This document shows positions 47,846-59,900 of a stretch of 64,000 bases of DNA, piece by piece. How positions within the stretch are numbered: the stretch's first letter is position 1; each line of letters opens with the position of its first letter. This DNA comes from Conidiobolus incongruus B7586 (taxonomy: Eukaryota; Entomophthoromycota; Entomophthoromycetes; Entomophthorales; Conidiobolaceae). The position numbers were made by a program, and so were the translations under genes. The notes below the pieces were generated by a model, which searched no databases, was not told the origin of the DNA, and worked only from the letters and a program-made list of their open reading frames with translations. The DNA lies in NCBI GenBank assembly GCA_000697335.1, contig JNEM01014463.1, positions 1-64,000 of the forward strand, in the 5' to 3' direction.

Positions 47846-48266
47846 AAGCATTAAAAAGATTTGAGTCCCATTTAATTGGTTATGCCATTGCAATTTTATA
47901 AAAATCGGGCAAAGATCACAATCATATTATTTTATAGAGCTCGAATTACATTTATAATGCACTGAGTTACTCCATGCTGAAACCATTCATAAAAGTAAAG
48001 AGTGCCCAGATATATCACTTTACAGTCATCTGAGAAGAGGAGATGATTCGCCCATACTTAATAAATGTTTAGATAATAACAATGAAGAACGTGTTACTGA
48101 ATGCTTTCAACAATTACAAGGCTGAATGATTATGCATTAATTTAACCATGATATGATTCTTCCTAATATCACAGCGTATTTTATGACCGTTGAGAAATCT
48201 GAAGATTCCACAATATTTCATAATGAAGGAACTTTTCAAATTTAATCCCAAGCACATGAGATGTAA
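47846..48266 (+). pseudogene. Decayed copy of the 157-residue orphan
   Basis: The stretch matches the intact gene at 46715-47188 in order and on the same strand. The words are KALKR for RALKG, then RRGDDSPILNKC for KRGDTPILLIKC, ECFQQLQ for DGFNILQEF, and LPNITAYFMTVEKSE for LLTNTTAYFLKVENGE. The reading frame is broken in several places by stops and indels, and the central block is hard to follow. It has no usable start context of its own. It is most simply a tandem duplicate that lost function. The similarity is clear at protein level but only moderate at DNA level, so the duplication is not recent. Confidence 0.8.
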
Positions 48267-48269
48267 ACT

Positions 48270-48965
48270 AAATATCTAGTTTATAATATTTATACTCTTA
48301 TATCCATTTTTTGATATGACTTGTATAGATTGATCAAATAAATTTTGCTTATAATTTCAAAAGAATTCATCACTTTCATTTGCAATTTATTATAAATTTT
48401 AAACTATTTACATTATAAACTTTTAATATGATTAAAATTGATATAAAATTCGATGATGTTTTAAGATTGAAATTAATGAAGGATTGTTAATAAATTCCCA
48501 TTGATCTTAAGCTCAAAATATTTTCCAATTTGACTAGTTAAAAATTATAATGGTTATCTGATAGTCATTTGAACTTTCATTTTGTGATATAATATTAATA
48601 CAGTTACTCGATATCACAAATGATACATACAATTATCAAGTAATCATCTAATCAACTAGAATTTCATTTATTTACTTTGGAAAACAATCTAAATTGACCA
48701 GGAATTGTTAAAAATGTAAAGTAATGCTAAATGTCAATTGAGTTCGATTGATTAATATAATTACATTATGATTAATTGATAAATATTATATAATTATTAT
48801 AATAGTCTATCGAAATACAAAACAATCTATTTAATGTCTTAACAATAAATTCAAGAAATATTATTATATTAATAAATTTTTTAATTTAATATCAAGCACT
48901 AATGAATGTTATCAAAATAAGTACTATATTAAATATACTATTCATTACATTATATTTAAAGTTAA
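48270..48965. other. AT-rich intergenic sequence
   Basis: The 3' flank shared by the decayed orphan copy and MED16. No gene seen. Confidence 0.6.
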
Positions 48966-48968
48966 AAA

Positions 48969-51876
48969 TCAAAACGGCACAGGCCACCAATATCCACCAC
49001 AAATACATTTGTATTGAAAAGCTGACTGGAGAGCGTTGGAACTGGACATGGACGAATTGTGGAATGAATGACGACAACATCTAAAATATAATTAATGAAT
49101 ATAAAATAAAATATAGAATATAAAAGTACCTGGAGCATGTCAACTTCTGAGCGTTGGGATCCCAACCCCCTTTGTTGATCCAATCGAGCCAACTAGAGCC
49201 AAAGGTGCCAGTCTCCAGTTTGAAGTAGAATAAATTTACTTTGCCAGAGTCTGTCAAGCTGGGATGCGGTGGGAATTTCGTATCGTAAAGTTGATCCAGC
49301 CCCAACCAATCGCAGTTCACATTTTGACTTTTCGCGAATTCGTTCTGGAAGTTGTTGCGTAAACCGTCCGGGAGGTTGGTGATACAGTGATGGCTCCATT
49401 CTGGTAGGTTTGGGGAGATCCAGTGAGTGTGGGGTGTGTCTTTCGGCTGCTTTTGGTTCAGGTAACGCGTGATTTGCGATAGGAACGACATGAGAAGATC
49501 CAGACTAAGGGGGAATGATCGAATGAGTTTTTGGTATGGTTGGAAGCTGGCGTTTTGCGATGCAGATGTCGCTACTTGACCAATTAGCTTCCATGCAAGT
49601 ACTAGAAGGGGTGGGAAAATTGTGCGGAAGTGCTGGTATGATAAAAGATGATGCAAATGGGATGATTGGGATCGTTTATCCAATTGTTGATAAAATGGTA
49701 AAAAAGAGTTGAGAATCCAATGTAAATGAGGTATTAAATTAGGTAAACTATCAGCGCAAAAGTTGATAGCTTTTCCTCTTAATATTTCCGATGGATTACC
49801 ACCGCCTAGGTTATATCAATAAAAAATATTCAATCAAATATAATATGTGCATTACCTATGACAAATACCTGATCCAAATTTTCCAAACCATTTCCCTCCA
49901 ATTGACTTAGCCAATATTCCAAAGTGAAATGATACTGTAAAAACAGTAGTATGGATCGGCTGTGATATTGATGATTTGGCAAGTATCTTGATAAAATATT
50001 AACTCAATTGAATAATTATATAATAATATGAATTACCTATAAATAATCCACTGGAATTCCATCAATTCCACGTTAATTCTACTGCCTTCAAATACCGCAT
50101 TCTTCGGCAACATTTCATTAATCACTTTATAAATCCAATCTATAGTTCGATTATTGGATACCATATCGTTGATAGCTTTCATAATATCCAAAGGATTTCT
50201 ACGGTTGACAAAACTGGAAGTGAGTGTGCAGTACAGGCGCTCCTCCTTCGTTGGTAAAGACTGATCCTTAACTGATAAATCATATTCCAACAAATTAAGC
50301 GTGAAGTGGTTGCCAGTATTCGTGATACAGTAAGCAATCATTTGATTGGGCGAGATTTGAAGTTGGTTGATGTATAATTGACTCTTTGCAGTGCGCGGTA
50401 TATTCAATATTGAGTACAAATCAATATTATGGTAAACCAATTGGAGGTTCTTCAAAAATCTAAGTTGGATAGTACCGTCGGATAGACACAACATTAATAC
50501 AGAACTATCAGAAGTAGTAGTATATTGGAAGTGGGTAATAAATGTCAAGTCTGTATTTTTTGGTAATTCAACAGTTTGAGATGTAATTGACATGTTAGAC
50601 AAATTTAAATTGGTGATATTTAATTCTAATTGATCTTTTGAACCGTGGTGACGACATGTTACAATTGAAAAAGATTGGTGAATTGGCTGCGCTATTGTGT
50701 AAAGGGTATTTTTGGCTAATGATATAGAATCATCATTTAATAGTATATCGATGATTGATGATGTTCCTAAAAAATTACATTAGATATGTTCGATGGTTGA
50801 TATTAGGAAGATTACCTAGCCATTTCAATTTATCTTTAATATAATTTTTAGCAACGACTAATTTATAACCAAAGTTATCTTTGACAATGGATGTAATAAT
50901 GACTGAGTGATCTAAAAATAGAATGTTAATGCATAATTCGTTAAGTTTTAAATGAATTCTACCTAACCACAAATCCAATTTAGAATTAAGTAATTTCATA
51001 TTATAAAATGAATAATGATCAAATGGCGTCACGAAAGGTAACGTCTCAAAATCCAACTGGAATTGATTATTGAAGGTACTTTTACCAACCATCAGCTAAA
51101 CATCAATTAAATAAAGATCATTACATAAGCCAATATCACTTACTCTACCATCCTCCAATACTCCCACAAAACAAATGGGAAATATAGAATTAGAAAATCC
51201 TAAGGTTGGCAATCTAGTCAACTTCACTTTAAAATCCCCAGATTTTTCCAATCCCAAATCGAATTGCTTGACTCCGTTCAATACCAAAAAATCGAGGAAT
51301 GGCGTCTCTCCCTCGTTATAGTATTCGGATTCGATATGATTCCATCCCTATTAACCAAATCAATATATAAATGAATGAAGTAACTTAGATAATTACATTA
51401 AATTTCACAATTTCCAACTCTCCTTGGGTACCCAACTGAAATAAAATATTACCATCCTGATTAAAGTACAACCTACTAGTTGTAAACTTATGATCCAAAT
51501 TTGGTACATAACAATATAAATTTGGATTTAGGGGATTTAAACTCGATTCTAAACTTATTAACTTTGTTCTACATCTATTAAATAAACTGTTAAAACATTT
51601 GGAATTTGGAAGTATGTGAATAATTACTTGGACGTTTGGTATTGAGGACCTGATAAAGCTAATAAATTAGTTTTGGACCACGTTAAACCACTAAATAATA
51701 TATCAAATAAAAACCAAAACATATGCTAATATTAATTACCTTAAACCTTTATTAGAATCTGCAAATTTCCAATTAATATTTTGAACTGGGTCAACCATAG
51801 TATCATCCTGTGTCAAATCAATCGATGATTGTTTTATTGTAGGTTCATTTGTGAGGTCAATAGTTTTTCTAAGCAT
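48969..51876 (-). CDS. MED16: Mediator complex subunit 16
   Basis: Ten exons (51740-51876, 51628-51690, 51397-51574, 51144-51347, 50963-51095, 50816-50911, 50037-50766, 49856-49986, 49130-49805, 48969-49080) join in phase to 819 codons. The identification rests mainly on the C terminus: a CSRC pair (Cys 781 and 784) and a KCICGGYWWPVPF ending (Cys 808 and 810). These match the CTRCG and CLCGGLWWRVPL ends of animal MED16 as I recall them. The N-terminal part has WSKTNLLAL and repeated strand-rich segments compatible with a beta-propeller; the C-terminal part is helical. MED16 (Sin4 in yeast) belongs to the Mediator tail that receives activator signals for RNA polymerase II. Nine introns of 48-53 nt make it the most finely split gene here, and the last exon is only 112 nt. 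Confidence 0.92.
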
Positions 51877-52512
51877 TTTTTCGATTGATTAAACTGAATT
51901 AAATGCTGGATGCTTATTATTAATTTAAATTATTTTGACTTGTAAATAGATGAATATTAAATTGTAATTGGTATTAAAATATTTTATGGGATAATTTGAT
52001 TAGGCTAAATTATAAATGTTGAATGGTTTGAATTGATTTTGAATGTTAAAAAACTGCTTTTGTTAAAAGACCTAGTGATTAATATAAAATATCTATACCT
52101 AAATCAGAAAATATATTTGTTTTCAATTAATTAAATTACAACAACGATGGAGGAAATTTAAAAACATAATTTCTCAGTATAAAAACAGACCTTGGATTGA
52201 TAAGAATTACTAGTTTTTGAATAATATGAAAATTTTCAAAAAGGCTATTATATTGATTAATGAAAATCGCATTTATGGATATTCTTACTCGTAAGAAATT
52301 CTTTTGATATTAATTTACTAATTGATAAAATATTATAAGTCAGTATTCTAAATATAATTAAATGATTCATTAAAATAAATTCCAACAATCCATTTAATTA
52401 TAAATAAGTTAATAATATTAAGTATTAATACCAAACTCGAATTTATCTATTCTCATTATTAATCATTTCAAAAATTATAATAGAAATTACCAACATTATA
52501 ATCTTAATAATT
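51877..52512. other. AT-rich intergenic sequence
   Basis: Upstream of MED16. I looked for remnants of SVP26 exons 2-4 here, next to the exon 1 relic, and saw none. Confidence 0.55.
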
Positions 52513-52645
52513 ATTTGGACTGTTTATTGAATCCTTCAATAAGGTTGGATAGGAAGAAGAATCTTTGAATGAAGCAGATCAAAATCAATGTGAATAATAG
52601 CCCTCCACATATTGATAATAAAATAGTATTTAATATCCATAATGT
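52513..52645 (-). pseudogene. Decayed copy of SVP26/TEX261 exon 1
   Basis: Collinear at DNA level with exon 1 of the intact SVP26 gene (54640-54795), almost without gaps. Shared words on the plus strand include TTCTTCAATAAGG-like CCTTCAATAAGG and GGAAGAAGA. The protein reading LLSICGGLLF, then ICFIQRFFFLSNLIEGF, parallels LLSIIGGGLL and ICFAQGLFFISDLIEEF. The open frame is lost near its end and its start is displaced. Only exon 1 is recognisable. It lies on the same strand as, and 1.9 kb downstream of, the living gene, which suggests an old tandem duplication followed by decay. Confidence 0.8.
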
Positions 52646-52839
52646 CTAGAAATACGAATATCAAAATTCTTTAATCAAGAGCTGTGTTAAATTTTTATAT
52701 GTGAAAATATGCTATATGCTAACTAAAAATATTTATCAATTATGAATATACAAGTAAAGAGAACAGTACGTGAAATGCTTTGAATATACTATAACTTTTC
52801 AATATAATTAATTATTTAAGGTTAATTATAATAAATTTT

Positions 52840-53250
52840 CACTCTATCAATAATGTGCGAAATTCCAGTAACATCAAAATTATAGAAATATAATTTAGTA
52901 TTAGTAGTTATCCAACCATTTGGAAATTTTCCTAATATCTTCAATAGCTTTAAGTAAGAGAATCCATCAAGTACACTAAATCTAGAATTGTTTTTTATAT
53001 TAAATCAATAATAATAGTGTATTTCCTCTTTTAAATGTAAGGATAATATTTGAAAATTCCTTGATGTTTAATATCATCGATATCGACAGACTCTGGATGC
53101 TTAACGTGTAATTGATGATGAATTATATATCCACTACTTTGATGTTTACCTGCCAAAAACAATATTCAATCTGTTAAGCGTATTACTTGAGTTCCGCCAT
53201 CAACTTGCAATGTTCTCATTAACACTTAGCTAAATAATTTTTCAACATTT
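52840..53250 (-). pseudogene. Second decayed copy of the 157-residue orphan
   Basis: On the minus strand, ILFLAGKHQSSGYIIHHQLH and HPESVDIDDIKHQGIF align with ILYKAGKDIDHEYFVDHKAE and SPESVVIDNKETVKGF of the intact protein. VLDGFSYLKLLKILGKFPNG followed by WITTNTKLYFY aligns with VYDGFNILQEFMLLREYPHG and MLLTNTTAYFL. Several stops and shifts interrupt the frame. It sits in opposite orientation to the other two copies, between the SVP26 exon 1 relic and the living SVP26. The divergence from the intact gene is larger than that of the 47.8-kb copy over some blocks and smaller over others, so the branching order is unclear. Confidence 0.75.
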
Positions 53251-53399
53251 TAGATTATTTTTTATTGAAATATCAAATTTATAATCATTTGATTAAGCTT
53301 AATTAATATTGTTTTGAGCATTTATATGAGTTGTAAATTTAAAATAATCTAGCAATTACTTAAACTCTAGAATTTGCTCAGAAAAGTTAATATACAAAA

Positions 53400-53590
53400 T
53401 ATATTCCCGTCTGTGATATCTGAGCGATCTCATATATATTCTCGAGTTTGTGATATACATCATTTATCTAGTCATTGAATCCAGAAATATATACCTATTG
53501 TTCCTCTGGTACTTTTTCTGAAATATAATAGCGTAAATATGGGTTGGTTGAGATCATTGCATAAATGGTGTATGTGACGGTCTCAACAAC
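53400..53590 (-). pseudogene. Unidentified decayed coding stretch
   Basis: A minus-strand frame gives about 30 open codons beginning VVETVTYTIYAMIS and NPYLRYYISEKVPEEQ, then continues after interruptions with INDVYHKLENIYEIAQIS. The residue mix and GC content are gene-like and unlike the flanks. It does not clearly match the 157-residue family, SVP26 or any family I know. It might be the remains of an independent gene or of another part of a duplicated block. Confidence 0.4.
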
Positions 53591-54028
53591 ATTTAAAAAA
53601 TAGTGATAATATAGTTAATATATAGTCATTCATTTAAACAAAATCCATAAACTTTGTAAAAACAATGTTGTTTTGAAAATTATTGATTTAAAAGACTATA
53701 ACTATTAAAAAATGCAAAGATCTTTCAATTTAAACCTATACAAATGGAAGATAGTTGATTATTAGGCATTAAAACAGTCTTTAAAAAACTCTTTCTCATT
53801 TAATAGATTCAAAACAAATCAAAATTGATGTGAAGAGTCAAACAATAACAAATTTACTTGAAATTAATTTACTAAAAAATTAAATGATAAGACAATATTC
53901 CAAACAATAAAATTTACTGTATTTTATTATAATTTTTTTCAATTTCAAATAAATCAATAAAACAGTATTAAAATGAATCTATTTCGATATGAATAGCACT
54001 GTAAAATATATAAATACAGTATTTATTA
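53591..54028. other. AT-rich intergenic sequence
   Basis: The 3' flank of SVP26. Nothing seen. Confidence 0.55.
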
Positions 54029-54795
54029 TTAATAAGCTTTAGGACGAGCTTCAGAGTCGTCTATAAAAAAACTTCGAATTTGTTGAGAAATGCTCACTCT
54101 TCCCGATTTGGATTTGGCTCGGATATGGGGATCTATAAAGTAATAATTAATTATTTTAATGATTATATATAACATTTTTAAATTACTCGTAGATGGTAAA
54201 CTAGTCAAGGGAGTGGTGCAGCTGAGTAAAAGACCAATTGGTACCAACCAAATAATGATAACAAAAAAGCACAACATTTCCCATGTCGTCAAATGTACTA
54301 AGGGGTGATTATAAGGTCTCGAATGTACTAAGAAAATTTCATAGAACCATAAGAAGTGGTTAACTAAAGTCATCGCTAATACGAAAATTAATGGAAATTG
54401 AATTTTAGATATTGAATGGATATTTACCACAAGTTAAAACGATTTCTAAGGATTCCACTTCCAATAGAGGGATCTTCTTGAGAGAGTATAAGAACAAAAA
54501 CTGAGTGAAAAATGTGATGGTACTAGCAATTTTTGGAAAACCGTCAGTTATTGCGAGTAAAAAAGTCAAGACCATGTTAACCTAGTATTCATTCATTAAT
54601 CATTTATCAATAATTAGAAATAAATAAAATTTTATTTACCGTTATTAACCCCTTAAAAACCAATTTGGACCTTTTGGGAAATTCTTCAATAAGGTCGGAT
54701 ATGAAGAAGAGACCTTGAGCGAAACAGATTAGAGTGAAACCAATTAACAGTCCTCCTCCAATTATGGATAATAAAACTGTACTAAAGCCTGCCAT
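54029..54795 (-). CDS. SVP26: SVP26/TEX261 family cargo receptor
   Basis: Four exons (54640-54795, 54428-54581, 54187-54375, 54029-54132) join to 200 codons. The start is the ATG at 54795; an upstream in-frame TTG is not used. The protein is a four-helix membrane protein collinear with yeast Svp26 and human TEX261. Matches are helix 1 ending in CFAQGLFFISDLIEEF, then TDGFPK at the start of helix 2, NHFLWFYEIF, and TWEMLCFFVIIIWLVPIGLL as the last helix, with a short basic cytosolic tail. The family packs certain Golgi membrane enzymes into COPII vesicles at the ER. Introns are 58, 52 and 54 nt. A decayed copy of exon 1 lies 2 kb away at 52513-52645. Confidence 0.93.
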
Positions 54796-54906
54796 TTGCA
54801 AAGTATAATTATTAATTTTAAAATTTACTTTAAACTAACAGAGTTATTTATTTGTATATAATATAATCAAATTTGTTAAAATTTTTCAAATTTCTAATTG
54901 AACAAA

Positions 54907-54975
54907 ATGAATAATATTTTTTTATTAGTTATTGGAGTGTTCATTGTAATTTATAGTTTTATAATTAGTGGTTAA
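54907..54975 (+). CDS. Possible 22-residue membrane micropeptide
   Basis: An ATG frame that is almost entirely one hydrophobic helix (IFLLVIGVFIVIYSFIISG). It starts 112 bp from the SVP26 start, in divergent orientation, so it could lie on a transcript from the shared promoter region. Size and shape recall tiny subunits such as Ost4 but no sequence match is evident. AT-rich DNA makes hydrophobic frames often, so chance is a serious alternative. Confidence 0.15.
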   Translation: MNNIFLLVIGVFIVIYSFIISG

Positions 54976-56210
54976 ATTATGGGTATTATTTCAAGGTATG
55001 ATGTAATGATTGACAAAAGATTGTGACTACGCATTAATTGGCAAAAATTATTAATTTTTCTTCTCTGGGTACAAAAATTGAGATTTAATACTATTCATAC
55101 TAAAGTATCATTAATCACATATTGAATTCAATTCAAAGTATATTTCGATAATAACCAGTAATATAAAACTTTAACTAGAGGTTGATGAATATTAAAAACA
55201 AAATTGTCAAAAAAATATAACTCCAAATAACAAACATCGAAAATACTTTTGATATATAACCTATTTACTTGTCAAATAAAACTTGTTTCACATTTTAATA
55301 AATTTTTCAAGTAAACCAAGAATCAATTATCACCATAACAAACAATGAAATATCTAAAAATTTACAATAACAATCAATTAATACTCAAATATAATTTTCA
55401 ACTTTACAAAATTTGGAAATTGGCGCAGAAATTTAAAATTGTAATTTTTGCTCATTACATTGTCAAAGTAAAGATTGAAATATTTCCTTTATTGAAAAAT
55501 TATAAAAGTTTATTACTTGAAATTGACTTTATTAATACACTATTCTATTGCCAATTGTGTTTTACTAAACATTTCTCTAAGTATAGTTTAATTTGATTAT
55601 TATCAAAATATCTTAACTAGTATAGACAACTGGTTGCAATAAAATGTTGAAGACAATAACAATATTAGAAATCAATATAAAGTTTATAAACGAATATGTT
55701 TATATTTTATATTATATTAACTTTTAGAATAAATATTATTGAATTTATTCACCTCAATTTAATGTTATTTTAAAATAAAAATTGGCTGAGCATTGTTCAA
55801 TTATTCATATGCTCTAAAAGGAAATTGAATCCAATTTGGTATGTTTTCTATTAATCCACAAATAGACTTTATCATAACTCTCGAGGATTTATTAAACCAA
55901 TTTTAGAAAATAAAAAATTTTCAAGATTAATGATGATATCATCTTAGACATAAAATGATTACAGTTTCAATTCACAACAATGACTCTACTTACTATTCAT
56001 GAAATCATTTGAATCTATTTACATATCTCCACAAAAATTGAAAATATATGAAAATAAAACAGAGTAAACAAAAGTTTAAATTGACTTAGAGGATTATAAT
56101 TGAGTAGAAAGTAATTAATAGTTATTTTCCTGAATAGTATTTATGGATTCGGTTGAATTGACACTTTAATTGTGAATTGATTAAAACATATTAATAAACA
56201 AGATTAAAAG

Positions 56211-56390
56211 ATGGTAAATGCTAACGAAACGTTCTATTTCAAGTTGTTATAGGAACTTGATTATAACATTATTGCAATAGAGTGGCCAATATTAGCCGAA
56301 AAATGAGTGCAAGAAGTATTGGAGAAATTGATTACAATTTTTGTTTGATGAAAGAGCTGTCATCGTTTATAAACCAATTGAATAGATGAT
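56211..56390 (+). pseudogene. Unidentified decayed coding stretch
   Basis: From an ATG, short open pieces read NANETFYFKLL, then ELDYNIIAIEWPILAEK, VQEVLEKLITIF and, in another frame, DERAVIVYKPIE. They are separated by stops. Composition is gene-like (Glu, Asp, Trp, Pro, Ala present). I cannot name the family. Confidence 0.3.
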
Positions 56391-56907
56391 CATAGTTTAA
56401 TATTAATCTATGAGCTGCGGCCAAATTTTTATTTACACAATTGAATCAATTAATCTGCAGGATAATGAAGTTTATTCTGAATTATTTGTCTAATAAACAA
56501 TAATCAGAGAGTGAAATATCAAATCAATAAATTTAAGATGCACATGAAAATATGTTAATTTTTAAAAGCATTTTCGATATCACCCCAATTTTGCATTATT
56601 AAATTTAACTTGAAGTATAAATAATGATTTAGGCTGATAGATCTTAAGAAATTTTTAAGTAGGTTTTCAATTAAATTATTCATTGTAACACACAATTCAA
56701 AGAATACTATCATCAGCCTTATCACAATTCATTCATTAAATTCCAATTAATATCAATTTAATAATTCTAATATCAAATTCTTCATTAATTTTTATTTTGT
56801 AATATTAATTATTTTTTTACTGTTTTCATTTTGCCAAAATAACTCTAAAAAAAAGATTTAGAAATTCAATTCGCTTAAAATTCAATTCAGTTAGTTCTAA
56901 AACTAAG

Positions 56908-59900
56908 ATGAGCGAGTTACCAAATAATATCGACCAATTGAGTTTGGGTGGTCACTCTCCAACTGCCAGTGTACTCACTGTTTCTAATACTACCGAACCT
57001 GAAAGTATAATAGAAAAAGCCTATTTAATTTTAACTATACTAATTTTATTATTTAATATTTAGGTCCTGAAGCTGCTTTAATTCACTTCAAAATGCTCGA
57101 AGCTTTGAGGACAGGTATTTTTATATATGTAACACTCCAGTTCATCTCATTTAATATATTATCGATTAGAAAATATCGATCAAATCCAAGAACTTTGGAC
57201 GAATTGGCCTAAAAGCAAAGAAGGAGGCTATACTACACCCCTTCATCTTTCTGTATTGTCTTCTGATTTACAAGTTAACAAGGCCGTATTAGCTTTACCT
57301 GACTTAGATATCAATCAGCAAGATTCTTTGGGGAATACTGCTCTCCATCAAGCATCAAAAGCTGGACGACTTGCCGTTGTCAAACTCCTTCTGGAACAAC
57401 CTAATATTAATGATTTTTTGGACAATAAGGCAGGTCGTAATGTTGTTGACGTTGCTAAAACTAGCGATATTGTTCAATTAATTCATGGTAATATATTATT
57501 CAACTTGATTTTTATTTTATAATTAATAATACAATATTTTATTAAATTTTTTGAATTTTATTAGATAATAGAAAACAATTCATTCTAGATCGTACAGTGT
57601 TTTTAGAAGCTCACCTATCTCAACCTACACAGCAAAATTTGGCTCAAATTGTTCAATTCTTCACAACGCATCCTCGCCATTCTTTACTCGATGTAAATCA
57701 TCGCCATCCTTTGACCGGTTATACCGCTTTACATCTTGCTGCTTTGTTAGATGATGCTGATCAAGTTTCCAAACTTCTTTCAGTTGGCGCCAATGCTTTC
57801 TCGAGAGATAAAAAAGGCAAAACTCCCATCGATTTAGCTAAATCTGATCAAGTAAAGACAATGTTAAAGAGTAAGATTTAAATTCAAAAATACGAAACTG
57901 GTTGATTAATCTTCCGACTTGTTATAGATTCTAATGCTAATTTAATCATTAATGAACCTGGTCACGCTCCTCGTATGGAAGGTGTCCTGAAGAAATGGAC
58001 CAATCTTGCTGGTGGTAACAAAAACAGATGGTTTGTCTTGGAAAACGGTATTCTTTCTTATTATAAGAGTAGAGAAGACACTGCAAATGCTTGTCGTGGA
58101 TCCATTAATGTGATGAATGCTCATTTAAAACTTGATCCCAATGATCCTTGTAAATTTGATGTGATCGGAAGAGATTCTACAAGGTTCCACTTGAGAGCTA
58201 ATACTTTATCTGAAGCAAAGCAGTGGATTATGGGTATTACCACTGCCAAATCACAACAAAATCCTGTATTGCGCAAAGAGCACCTTGGTACTGTGAATCT
58301 TGACAAGAACTCAAGTTCCACTGACAGCCAAAATTACATAGCAAGTCCCTCTCTTGATCGTTTGTTTAACCTTTCTAACAGTGGTAAAGCATCCCCACCT
58401 AATATTGATCGCGAAAAAGCTTCAATTCACTCCGAAGAATCCGATATTCCCAATCGAGACACCATTGAAATGAATGAGCATTCTACTAATGTTCAATTTG
58501 ATATCCTTGAGAAACTTTTGCTCTCTTTAAAAACCGCATTGGGGAAAGACCCTATTGATACTAACGAAATTGATCGACTTTTAACCGCAATTTCACAATC
58601 TCGTCAAACCTTATACACATCACATCAAAAGATTGTTGAAATGTATCAACAAAGAGAAAATTACTGGCAACGCAAGTACCAAAAAGAAGCTGATCATAAT
58701 GAACTCTGGAGTGAAAGTTTACGCACTTTAGCCATGGAAAACCAAAGTATTTTGGATGCTTTGGAAAAAACAAAAACTCCTGAATCAAAATTGGACAAAT
58801 CAGCTAAATCTTCGGATAATGATACTACATTGAATTCTATTGCTGAAGAACCTGTGGGTCCTTCTTTCGACGATGATGACAATGATATTTTTTATGATGC
58901 TGAAGGTGATTCGGAATTCTTTAACACCGAAGACGAACAGCAACCAATTCAAGAAGAACCAATAGAAACTGTTAATGAGATTGAACAATCTCAACAATTA
59001 GAAAAGACCGTTTCTAAAGGTAGTACTACAGTCTCTGCAATTAAGACATCCATAGCCAAATCTTTTCAAGGTTACCCCGCTGAAGGTAAATTCAGAACAA
59101 ACCTTAAGTATTTCAAAGATGGTGCCAAGCCTCCAAGCATCTCTTTATGGGCTATTCTTAAAAATTCTATTGGTAAAGATTTGACCAAAATCAGTTTACC
59201 AGTATTTTTCAATGAACCAAGCTCAATGTTACAAAGAATGGCTGAAGATATGGAATATAGTCGTCTTTTAGATATTGCTAGTCGACAGGTTGGTAGTGCT
59301 GAAAGAACAATGTGGGTAATGGCCTTTGCTATGAGTAATTATTCAAGTACTGCTGGTCGTATTGCCAAACCTTTCAATCCTCTTTTGGGTGAAACTTTCG
59401 AGTATTGTCGTCCTGATCTTGGCTACAGATATATTTCCGAGCAAGTTAGCCATCACCCTCCCATTAGTGCCTGTTACTGTGAATCTCCTAATTACGTACT
59501 TGCCACTGAAGTTAATGTCAAATCTGCTTTCTGGGGTAAATCCTTTGAGATGATGCCCACAGGTGTTTGTCATGTATTTCTTAAAGTACATGCAGATAGA
59601 AAAGAAGGACAAGAAATCCCTGTTGAGCACATCACTTGGAAGAAGGTCACCACTGCAGTTACAAATTTAATTGTTGGTAATCCCACTATTGAGCATTATG
59701 GTGATATGATTGTTACAAATCATAAGACTGGAGATGTCGCTAGATTAACCTTCAAGTCTAACGGATGGTTAAGCTCCGACCGTAATGTACTCGAAGGTGA
59801 AGTCATAAGTGCCCAAACTGGCAAGGTTGAATGGACATTAAGTGGTCACTGGGATAAATCTTTAGTTGCCAAACGCGTTGGAGTCAAGAACACATCACAG

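Larger units (their letters stand above)
54796..56907. other. Intergenic region between divergent SVP26 and the OSH1-type gene
   Basis: About 2.1 kb. It holds a 22-codon membrane-peptide frame at 54907-54975 and a coding-like decayed stretch near 56211-56390, both weak. An 83-codon frame at 55345-55596 is Lys, Ile, Leu and Phe-rich and looks like chance. Confidence 0.55.

Noticed and set aside
48902-49192. Several short frames on both strands over the end of MED16
   Set aside because: Explained by the last intron and the 112-nt final exon of MED16, whose Cys-rich end matches the family.
55345-55596. 83-codon plus-strand frame between SVP26 and the OSH1-type gene
   Set aside because: Low-complexity Lys, Ile, Leu and Phe content with no recognisable motif; probably chance.
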